A stretch of DNA of 38,153 bases from Streptomyces yangpuensis (GTDB lineage: Bacteria; Actinomycetota; Actinomycetes; Streptomycetales; Streptomycetaceae), in contig NZ_LBMK01000002.1 of the NCBI RefSeq assembly GCF_001005295.1, positions 1,598,224 to 1,636,376 on the forward strand, read 5' to 3'. The translations under genes and the position numbers were made by a program. The first letter of the stretch is position 1. Each line of letters begins with the position of its first letter. Shown one piece after another: positions 30,804 through 38,153 of this stretch. The notes below the pieces were generated by a model that saw nothing but the letters and a program-made list of their open reading frames with translations, was not told where the DNA came from and searched no databases.

Positions 30804-31114
30804 TTGCGCCCGTCGCGGGTCCGCGTGAGCAGGCCCGAGGTGATCAGGTAGCGCCGCAGCGCCGAGCAGTCCTCGTGCACGGTGCGCAGGGCCTCGTTCA
30901 CCTCGGGCTCCGTGTACGTGCGGTCCGCCGGGAAGAGGGTCTGCGCCAGGTGGAGGAGCAACTGCTCGCGCCGGGCGGCCTTGCGCGGGATCGCGACGAG
31001 GCGCCCGCCGGAGAAGAGGTCGCTGACGTCCCGGCGGACCGGGCGCGGTTCGGACTGCTGCTGGTCGGACTGCTGCTGGTCGGACTGCTTGGGGGTTCGG
31101 GTGCTCTGCGACAT
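30776..31114 (-). CDS. DUF2087 domain protein
   Basis: A 112-residue protein. Its C-terminal half (RREQLLLHLAQTLFPADRTYTEPEVNEALRTVHEDCSALRRYLI) is a DUF2087 winged-helix-like domain, often fused to regulators. The N-terminal half carries a Gln/Asp-rich segment with SDQQQ repeated, encoded by two near-identical 15-base units. The domain may bind nucleic acid or protein. ATG at 31114. Confidence 0.82.
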   Translation of the reverse strand: MSQSTRTPKQSDQQQSDQQQSEPRPVRRDVSDLFSGGRLVAIPRKAARREQLLLHLAQTLFPADRTYTEPEVNEALRTVHEDCSALRRYLITSGLLTRTRDGRNYRRPTTTL

Positions 31115-31159
31115 GCCGTCGACCCTCTCGCGGCCGATACGGCCGGGCAACCCGATTTC

Positions 31160-31193
31160 CCGTCCGGCCCCGGAGCGCTCCGGGGCCGGACGG
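31160..31193 (-). terminator. 16-bp perfect hairpin terminating the DUF6230 operon
   Basis: CCGTCCGGCCCCGGAG (31160-31175), centre CG, CTCCGGGGCCGGACGG (31178-31193). It begins 40 bases after the secreted protein's stop. A direct repeat TTCTCGTACGGG lies beside it (31195-31206, 31211-31222). Confidence 0.75.
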
Positions 31194-31232
31194 GTTCTCG
31201 TACGGGCCTGTTCTCGTACGGGTGAGGCGCGG

Positions 31233-33078
<1,846 letters not shown>

Positions 33079-33136
33079 GGGAACGTCCCTTGTTTTCGGC
33101 TGTGCACCGTTGTTACCGACGAGTTGAATGTAAGAG

Positions 33137-33154
33137 TGCCAATGGTGGTTGGCA
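33137..33154. promoter_or_regulatory. Inverted repeat TGCCAA-N6-TTGGCA, candidate operator
   Basis: Perfect 6-base arms lie about 60 bases upstream of the DUF6230 start, in the promoter region between it and the MerR-type gene's stop. Probably the binding site of the operon's transcriptional regulator. Confidence 0.45.
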
Positions 33155-33186
33155 AGGTTGTGCGAGTGCGCCCTTTGAGCCGTCTC

Positions 33187-33960
33187 CTACTGCTCCGTAC
33201 GCAGCAGTTCGGCGACCTCCGCGTCCACCCGCCGGGCCATCGCCCGGGCGAACTCCGTGGCCACGACCTCGCCCGCCACCGGCCGCAGGGCCGTCACCGC
33301 CGCCGTGATGTGCTGGATCTGGGTGGCCGAAAGCAACTCCAGTCCCTCCGCGCCGATCACGTGCAGCCGGAACAGTCCGACGAACCGGTCGGCGAGCGCG
33401 GCCGCCTGCGCCTGCACGAACTCCCCGGCGTCCAGGATCTCCGTCAGCGGCACCCCCTGCCGCACCAGCGCCAGCGTCGCCTCCAGCAGTCGCCGGCTCG
33501 GGTAGGTGACCAGCTCCCCGTCGACGGTGACGTAGCCGAGCTCCGCGGCCCGCCGGGTGTCCGCCGCTGTGGCTGTCGGGCCGAACAGCTCGCGCAGCTC
33601 GGCCCGGGTCAGCGTCACCGGCTCCTCCTGCACCCAGTCGCGGGTCATCTCCCGCTCCAGGCCCAGAAGTTGCGACAGTCCGCCGCCTTCCTCCCAGGCG
33701 TTCAGCAGCTCTGCGATGCCGTTGACCGTGTAGCCGCGGCCCAGCAGGTCGCTGATCAGCCGCAGCCGGGTCAGGTGGTCGTCGGAGTACCAGGCGATCC
33801 GGCCCTCCCGGCGCGGCGGCGGGAGCAGCCCGCGCTCCTGGTAGTAGCGCAGGTTGCGCACCTTGACGCCGGCCGCCCGGGCCACGTCCTCCCGGCGGTA
33901 GCGCCCGCCACCGCTCGCGTCCCCCACCTGACCGCTTCCGTCCCCCACCTGGCTGCTCAC
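33187..33960 (-). CDS. MerR-family transcriptional regulator
   Basis: A 257-residue MerR-type regulator. The DNA-binding domain is at about 20-90 (YRREDVARAAGVKVRNLRYY, ERGLLPPPRREGRIAWYSDD); the C-terminal two-thirds is a long helical effector domain (RDWVQEEPVTLTRAELRELF and later AALADRFVGLF) not tied to a known ligand; no metal-binding Cys are present. The first 20 residues are two near-repeats of a GQVGD motif. GTG at 33960; TACACT on the minus strand (33968-33973) ends 7 bases before it, so leaderless initiation is likely. It lies 28 bases after the methyltransferase gene. Confidence 0.86.
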   Translation of the reverse strand: MSSQVGDGSGQVGDASGGGRYRREDVARAAGVKVRNLRYYQERGLLPPPRREGRIAWYSDDHLTRLRLISDLLGRGYTVNGIAELLNAWEEGGGLSQLLGLEREMTRDWVQEEPVTLTRAELRELFGPTATAADTRRAAELGYVTVDGELVTYPSRRLLEATLALVRQGVPLTEILDAGEFVQAQAAALADRFVGLFRLHVIGAEGLELLSATQIQHITAAVTALRPVAGEVVATEFARAMARRVDAEVAELLRTEQ

Positions 33961-33988
33961 GCGCCAGAGTGTAGGACGTACCGGCAGG

Positions 33989-35200
33989 TCACATGGGGCG
34001 TGTGCCGCGCGGACGATCCTGCTTGACCGCCCGGAGGACCACGAACTTCGGCTCGCTCGCGACGACTTCGCTGTTGCCGAAGAGCCGGCGCAGGTGGGTG
34101 TGGTAGCCCATGTGCCGGTTGGCGACCACCCACAGCTCGCCGTGGGTCCGCAGCGCCTTGCGGGACTGGGCGAACATGCGCAGCGCCGTCGCGTCCGTCG
34201 TGGCCTGGTGGGAGTGGAAGGGCGGGTTGCACAGGATCAGGTCGACCGAGCCCGGATCCAGCATCGCGACGCCGTCGCCCACGAGGAAGTCGGCCCGCTC
34301 GCGCTCGCGGTGCACGTTGGCGCGGAAGGTGGCCTTCGCGGAGGCGACCGCCTGGTACGACTCGTCGGTGAACACGATCTCCGCGCGCGGGTCCGCGACG
34401 GCGACGGCGGTGCCGACGATGCCGTTGCCGCATCCCAGGTCCACGACCCGGGCGCCGTTCGTGTTGGTCGGGATGCTCTGCAGGAAGAAGCGCGTGCCGA
34501 CGTCGAGCCGGTCCGCGCAGAAGATCCCGGCGTGGTTGACGGCCGTCAGCCCGGCGCCCGAGCCCGCTTCCTGGTCCAGCTTGTACGTCACCGGCCACGG
34601 GTCCTCGCCCTCGCTCCGCGCCGCGGTGGTGGCGCCGGGCGTGCAGAAGATCAGCCGGGCCTTCTTCTCGGCGAGCGAGGTCCTGGTCGGGCCGAGGATC
34701 TTCTCGAAGAGGCTCAGCGTGGAGGTGTGGATCTCCTTGACCATGCCCGTGCCGACGATGACGGTGCCCGCGTGCACGTGCGGGGCCAGCCGGTACAGCT
34801 GGTCCTCCAGCAGCGCCAGGCTCTTGGGCACCCGTACGAGGAGTACGTCGATCCGCTCGGGCGGCGGGTCCTGCGTGGTCAGGAGCCGCACCGTCGACTT
34901 GGCCGTACCGATCCCGGCCCGGTCCAGATTGGCCGCGGTACCGGCCCGGGAGAGGTACGAATCGGTGATCTGGGTCGGGTGGTAGGCGGCCAGTGCCGTC
35001 GTCAGCGCACCCCAGCGGTCACCGAGGATGGTGATCTGCCCGGCGCCGGCCAGATCCACCGGGCCGCGTTCCCCCGTACCGGAGTCGAGGTGGCGCAGCA
35101 GGTATTCGTCGGCGGCGTCCCAGGCACGGAGCCGGTCGCGTGGGTCCTCGGGGAAGCGGGTGAGCTCGTAGGAGCCGAAAGGCGTGGTCAGACGGTTCAT
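33989..35200 (-). CDS. RlmG/RsmC-like rRNA guanine-N2 methyltransferase
   Basis: A 403-residue methyltransferase with a degenerate N-terminal methyltransferase-like domain (about 1-190) and an active C-terminal domain (about 200-390) containing the SAM motif VDLGCGNGIVG and catalytic LILCNPPFHSH. These proteins methylate guanine-N2 in 16S (RsmC) or 23S (RlmG) rRNA; NPPFHSH and the overall length favour RlmG, the 23S rRNA G1835 enzyme. ATG at 35200 with a weak G-rich ribosome site. Confidence 0.88.
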   Translation of the reverse strand: MNRLTTPFGSYELTRFPEDPRDRLRAWDAADEYLLRHLDSGTGERGPVDLAGAGQITILGDRWGALTTALAAYHPTQITDSYLSRAGTAANLDRAGIGTAKSTVRLLTTQDPPPERIDVLLVRVPKSLALLEDQLYRLAPHVHAGTVIVGTGMVKEIHTSTLSLFEKILGPTRTSLAEKKARLIFCTPGATTAARSEGEDPWPVTYKLDQEAGSGAGLTAVNHAGIFCADRLDVGTRFFLQSIPTNTNGARVVDLGCGNGIVGTAVAVADPRAEIVFTDESYQAVASAKATFRANVHRERERADFLVGDGVAMLDPGSVDLILCNPPFHSHQATTDATALRMFAQSRKALRTHGELWVVANRHMGYHTHLRRLFGNSEVVASEPKFVVLRAVKQDRPRGTRPM

Positions 35201-35249
35201 CGTGCCCCCAGGCTAACCGAGGCGGCCGCCCGGCCCCGCACACGCGCGG

Positions 35250-35600
35250 CTACTCGGGGAAGTCCCCGGCCATCGCGGCGGCCATCCGCAGATGGGGGCG
35301 GGCCTCGTCGGACCGCCCCAGGCGCTCCAGGGTGCGGCCGAGCATCAGCCGGGCGTAGTCCTCCACCGGCCAGCGCTCCAGCACGGAGCGCAGCTCGCGC
35401 TCGGCGCGGGAGAGCTGCGCGGAGTGGTAGTAGGCGCGGGCCAGCAGCAGCCGCGGAGCCAGCTGCTCGGGGACCTCGCCGGCCAGCGGCTCCAGGATCC
35501 GGGCGGCCGTCGCGTACTCCCGCGCCTCGAAGAAGAGCTGGGCACGCGCCCAGCGCTCGGCCGCCGTCCCGTGCTCGTAGTACTCCGTCGGCGCGTTCAT
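35250..35600 (-). CDS. Tetratricopeptide-repeat protein
   Basis: A 116-residue soluble protein of helix-turn-helix TPR units (WARAQLFFEAREYATAARIL; LLLARAYYHSAQLSRAEREL; RLMLGRTLERLGRSDEARPH), three repeats in all. It should act as a small protein-interaction module. ATG at 35600 with GAAGGGA upstream; an in-frame upstream ATG is less likely. It precedes the methyltransferase gene by 49 bases. Confidence 0.85.
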   Translation of the reverse strand: MNAPTEYYEHGTAAERWARAQLFFEAREYATAARILEPLAGEVPEQLAPRLLLARAYYHSAQLSRAERELRSVLERWPVEDYARLMLGRTLERLGRSDEARPHLRMAAAMAGDFPE

Positions 35601-35668
35601 CGCGTCCCTTCCGCCGTTCAGGTGGCCCGTTCGCTGCTCCAACACGCGTGGCCGCCGGAACATTCCAC

Positions 35669-35698
35669 TCAACACGACCGCCCCCTCGCGGCTAGGTT
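35669..35698 (+). promoter_or_regulatory. Putative leaderless promoter of the pirin gene
   Basis: TCAACA (35669-35674), an 18-base spacer, and TAGGTT (35693-35698) end 6 bases before the ATG at 35705. There is no Shine-Dalgarno, so transcription probably begins at or just before the start codon. Confidence 0.55.
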
Positions 35699-35704
35699 GT
35701 GCGC

Positions 35705-36670
35705 ATGAGCAATCTCGATCGCCAGCCCGCTCTCTCCGCCTGCGGCGGCCGCGGATTCGTCGTGGCCGAACCGGTGCGCGAGCTCCTCAGCCCGCGCACG
35801 GTCAAGCTGGGGGAGTCCACCGAGGTACGCCGACTCCTGCCGAACCTGGGCCGCCGCATGGTGGGCGCCTGGTGCTTCGTGGACCACTACGGTCCGGACG
35901 ACATCGCCGACGAGCCCGGCATGCAGGTCGCACCGCACCCCCACTCCGGACTCCAGACGGTGAGCTGGCTCCACCAGGGCGAGGTGCTGCACCGCGACAG
36001 CGTCGGCAGCCTGGAGACGATCCGGCCGCGCGAGCTGGGCCTGATGACCTCCGGCCGGGGCATCAGCCACTCCGAGGAGAGCCCGCGCCCGCACGCGCGC
36101 TTCCTGCACGGCGCCCAGCTGTGGGTGGCCCTGCCGGACGCCCACCGCAACGTGGAACCGCACTTTCAGCACCACGCCGACCTGCCGACGGTGACGGCCC
36201 CGGGCCTGACGGCGACGGTCATCCTGGGCACCCTGGACACGGCGACCTCGCCCGGCACGGCGTACACCCCGATCGTGGGCGCGGACCTGGCCCTGGCGGC
36301 GGGCACCGAGACCCGCCTCCCGCTCGACCCGGACTTCGAGTACGCCGTCCTGTCCATGTCCGGCGAGGCCCACGTCGACGGCGTCCCGGTCCTCCCGGGC
36401 TCGATGCTCTACCTGGGCTGCGGCCGCACGGAACTCCCCGTGCGCGCGGCCTCGGACGCGGGCCTGATGCTCCTGGGCGGGGAACCGTTCGAGGAGGAGA
36501 TCGTGATGTTCTGGAACTGGATCGGACGCTCCCACGATGATATCGCGCAGGCCCGCGAAGACTGGATGAGCGGGTCGCGATACGGAGAGGTGAAGGGCTA
36601 CGACGGACCTCCGATTCCGGCTCCTGAACTCCCGCCGACGCACCTGAAAGCCAGGGGAAGAGTGCGCTGA
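35705..36670 (+). CDS. Pirin family protein
   Basis: A 321-residue bicupin of the pirin family; some members are quercetin dioxygenases, others metal-dependent cofactors of transcription or metabolism. Metal-ligand region is intact: HPHSGLQTVSWLHQGEVLHRDS and RGISHSEES provide the His-x-His and Glu/His residues of the N-terminal cupin. The C-terminal cupin includes VLPGSMLYLGCG and EEIVMFWNWIGRSHDDI. ATG at 35705; a GTG two codons earlier is also in frame. Confidence 0.92.
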   Translation: MSNLDRQPALSACGGRGFVVAEPVRELLSPRTVKLGESTEVRRLLPNLGRRMVGAWCFVDHYGPDDIADEPGMQVAPHPHSGLQTVSWLHQGEVLHRDSVGSLETIRPRELGLMTSGRGISHSEESPRPHARFLHGAQLWVALPDAHRNVEPHFQHHADLPTVTAPGLTATVILGTLDTATSPGTAYTPIVGADLALAAGTETRLPLDPDFEYAVLSMSGEAHVDGVPVLPGSMLYLGCGRTELPVRAASDAGLMLLGGEPFEEEIVMFWNWIGRSHDDIAQAREDWMSGSRYGEVKGYDGPPIPAPELPPTHLKARGRVR

Positions 36671-37250
36671 ACTGCTGGTCTGTGTGGGGCGAGGGTCGGG
36701 TGCGGTGCTTGCTCCGGGCCCTCCGCTTTTGGCTGCGCAGGGGAGGCCGCCGGGCTTGGTGCGAGAGCCTTCGACGCCGACGGTCGAGTCTCATGTGTTG
36801 CAGGCTGTTACCAAGTTTGGTCGAACGAATGCTGACCTTTTGCTGACTTTACTGACGAGTAGTTAGATATGGCGGCTGGCTGGCCGAGTCCGGTTGCCTG
36901 CGAAGGGCAGTGGGGGTCGCCGCTGCGCCGTCGGCTCCTACGATCGTTCCGCCGGACCCGGCCAGGGCGTTCGATCCGTGGATGAAGCATGAGTGGCGGA
37001 ACTTGTGCGCAAGTGACAACGCCCTTGCCTGTCCAGCCCCCTCCGCCAGGCTGTGACGGAGCGTCGTGCGCGCGCCGGAGGCCTACGGATCCGAGGTGAC
37101 TGGCTGCTTCAGCGGCCTGCCCTCTCCCGGGAATCGGGCGGCCGCATTCGGCCGCCTGCAACCCACCGGGTGCGGGGCCGCTATGAGAGGCCGCCACGCC
37201 CGTGGGCTGCTGTTGCGGGGGTCGAGGCCTTCTCGTCCTGGTTGCCGTGG
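36671..37250. other. Long gene-poor, lower-GC region after pirin
   Basis: In these 580 bases I see no supported gene on either strand; the open frames are short or of shadow composition. A local AT-rich patch (about 36805-36870) has three spaced ACTGAC/GCTGAC motifs. Base composition falls compared with the upstream genes, suggesting foreign DNA. Confidence 0.5.
36831..36857. repeat. Three spaced (G/A)CTGAC motifs
   Basis: GCTGAC at 36831 and 36842 and ACTGAC at 36851 lie at 9-11 base spacing, roughly one helical turn, inside an AT-rich patch. Iteron-like, or a binding array; too few copies to be certain. Confidence 0.35.
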
Positions 37251-37691
37251 TCAAGATCGAAGGGCAACGTCCAGGTGTTGCTGGACCGGCTTGAAGAGTC
37301 CGTACGGGATGGACTGCGGGATCTCCGGCAGGGTCACCCAGGCGACCTCAGCGATTTCGTCGGCGTCCGCCACGTGCGCGGTCCCGCCGACCACCTTGCA
37401 GGCCGTGTACGACACTTGCCGACTGGTGATGGGATGGACCCGCTCGCCCAGCCGAATAACGGCGACCACGTCCAGGCCGGCTTCCTCCTTCGTCTCGCGG
37501 ACGGCGGCTTCGTCGCATGACTCGCCCGGTTCGACTTTGCCCGCCGGGAACTGCCATGAGAGTTGGCCCTCCTCAACTCGTCGCCGTACGAGTAGTACTC
37601 GACCCTCATGAACCACAACGGCCCCGGCAACCCGACGCTGAGGTGGAGCGTTGTCATTCAGCGACGTCTCTCGGTCACTCACGGCAGCCAC
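37251..37691 (-). CDS. Nudix hydrolase
   Basis: A 146-residue Nudix hydrolase with the complete box GX5EX7REUXEEXGU: Gly51, Glu57, Arg65-Glu66, Glu69-Glu70, Gly72 (in GKVEPGES and REXKEEAGL). The substrate is probably a nucleoside diphosphate derivative; RRVAGAVVVHEGRVLLVRRR fits the MutT-like group. In Streptomyces integrative elements of the pSAM2 type a Nudix protein (Pif) controls transfer immunity, and the surroundings here look accessory. The start GTG at 37691 has no ribosome site; GTG at 37682 is an alternative. Confidence 0.88.
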   Translation of the reverse strand: MAAVSDRETSLNDNAPPQRRVAGAVVVHEGRVLLVRRRVEEGQLSWQFPAGKVEPGESCDEAAVRETKEEAGLDVVAVIRLGERVHPITSRQVSYTACKVVGGTAHVADADEIAEVAWVTLPEIPQSIPYGLFKPVQQHLDVALRS

Positions 37692-37805
37692 TGCCGTTTG
37701 GGGTGAGGAGGGTTTTGGGCGTCGGAGGGACGTCGGGGCCTGGTGGCTGTCGCGAGCCCCTCGTCGTTGCTGCGGTGAGTTGCATGCGGTGTGGCTTTCC
37801 GATCC

Positions 37806-38051
37806 TCATCCCTCGAAGAGCATTTCTTCCACTGCGGTCGGCGCCGCTGCCTCCTGCTGTGCGCGCTCGAACTCGAGCTGCCATGCCCGCGCCTCTGCGT
37901 AAGCGACGTGGACCATACTGCCCGGACACAGCACCAGTGCCCGGGGTTCGATCTTGTGGTCCTTGACCGATCCGTACCCGATCCGTTTTGTAGGCAGTAA
38001 GGCGTGCGGAACGGAGCAAGAGGGGCATGGAGCCTGCGGGAGGGTCGCCAT
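37806..38051 (-). CDS. Small CxxC protein, TTA-containing, function unknown
   Basis: An 81-residue protein. CPSC near the N-terminus (residues 9-12) suggests half a zinc ribbon or a redox pair; a third Cys (LCPG) occurs mid-protein, and the C-terminus is an Ala/Glu/Gln helix (EARAWQLEFERAQQEAAAPT). Codon 18 is TTA (37998-38000). The length, coding bias and convergent position beside the Nudix gene make a real gene likely. Possibly encoded on an integrative element. Confidence 0.65.
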   Translation of the reverse strand: MATLPQAPCPSCSVPHALLPTKRIGYGSVKDHKIEPRALVLCPGSMVHVAYAEARAWQLEFERAQQEAAAPTAVEEMLFEG

Positions 38052-38067
38052 GCCACCAGGATGGCCT

Positions 38068-38112
38068 AACCTCGCCGTTTCACTTGGGGTTGCTGGGCGG
38101 CTGAGCGAGGTT
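38068..38112. repeat. 8-bp inverted repeat near window end
   Basis: AACCTCGC (38068-38075) is repeated inverted as GCGAGGTT (38105-38112) with a 29-base interval. It lies upstream of the CxxC protein gene on the minus strand. It may be a regulator site or chance. Confidence 0.3.
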
Positions 38113-38153
38113 GTTGGAGGTCGTGTCGGCCGGTGGGCATGGTGAGGGCCCGA

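Noticed and set aside
38052..38080. Iron-box-like sequence upstream of the CxxC protein gene
   Set aside because: Only about 13 of 19 positions match the DmdR1 consensus and the right half is poor, unlike the strong box at 28189.

Overview
The window looks like chromosomal DNA of a Streptomyces or close relative. GC content is very high with strong third-position GC bias, GTG starts are common, TTA leucine codons are almost absent, and many genes belong to families typical of streptomycetes (DUF5994, DUF5988, DUF6230/DUF6114, DUF7144, DUF5819/HTTM, Scr1-type XRE regulator, LAXTG sorting signal, DtxR/DmdR iron box). No rRNA, tRNA, CRISPR array or complete insertion sequence was recognised.

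Left part (1-7.5 kb). Two acyltransferase genes, a GNAT OlsB-like protein cut by the window edge and a PlsC/OlsA-like protein, probably make ornithine lipid or a related acyl lipid. They converge on a tightly coupled ergothioneine operon (egtA-egtB-egtC-egtD, minus strand, every junction overlapping). A PARG-like macrodomain protein diverges from egtA and a PemK/MazF-like protein lies beyond it.

7.7-12.7 kb. An AI-2E-type permease, a decayed STAS-domain relic, two divergent DUF5994 genes each followed by a tiny single-helix membrane ORF, a small hydrophilic protein, and an orphan Scr1-type XRE regulator with one TTA codon.

12.7-21.1 kb. A minus-strand group of a secreted ice-binding-like protein with Thr/Gly repeats and a His/Gly tail, a DUF5819 protein and an HTTM membrane protein. 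The last two overlap and resemble in layout the SdpA/SdpB maturation pair. Then an O-methyltransferase pseudogene, a DUF7144 membrane protein, an amidase with a palindromic operator, a HEAT-like protein and a DUF4190 membrane protein.

21.5-27.7 kb, plus strand. A LacI-type regulator, a thiolase and an aldehyde dehydrogenase that look like a catabolic set, then a thioredoxin-like protein (WCRPC) and a flavin disulfide oxidoreductase-like enzyme that lacks the usual C-terminal catalytic His.

27.8-33.1 kb, mostly cell surface. A DUF5988 gene, then a strong iron box in front of a neocarzinostatin-like secreted protein and a beta-propeller/Ig protein with an LASTG wall-sorting signal. A DUF2087 protein and a DUF6230-DUF6114-secreted-protein operon follow. 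The first gene of that operon has a TTA at codon 7, suggesting bldA-dependent, development-linked expression.

33.2-38.15 kb. A MerR-type regulator, an RlmG/RsmC-like rRNA methyltransferase, a TPR protein and a leaderless pirin gene. Beyond the pirin, base composition drops and gene density falls. A Nudix hydrolase and a TTA-containing CxxC mini-protein there may mark the edge of an accessory element. All functions are inferred from sequence reading alone; no database search was run.
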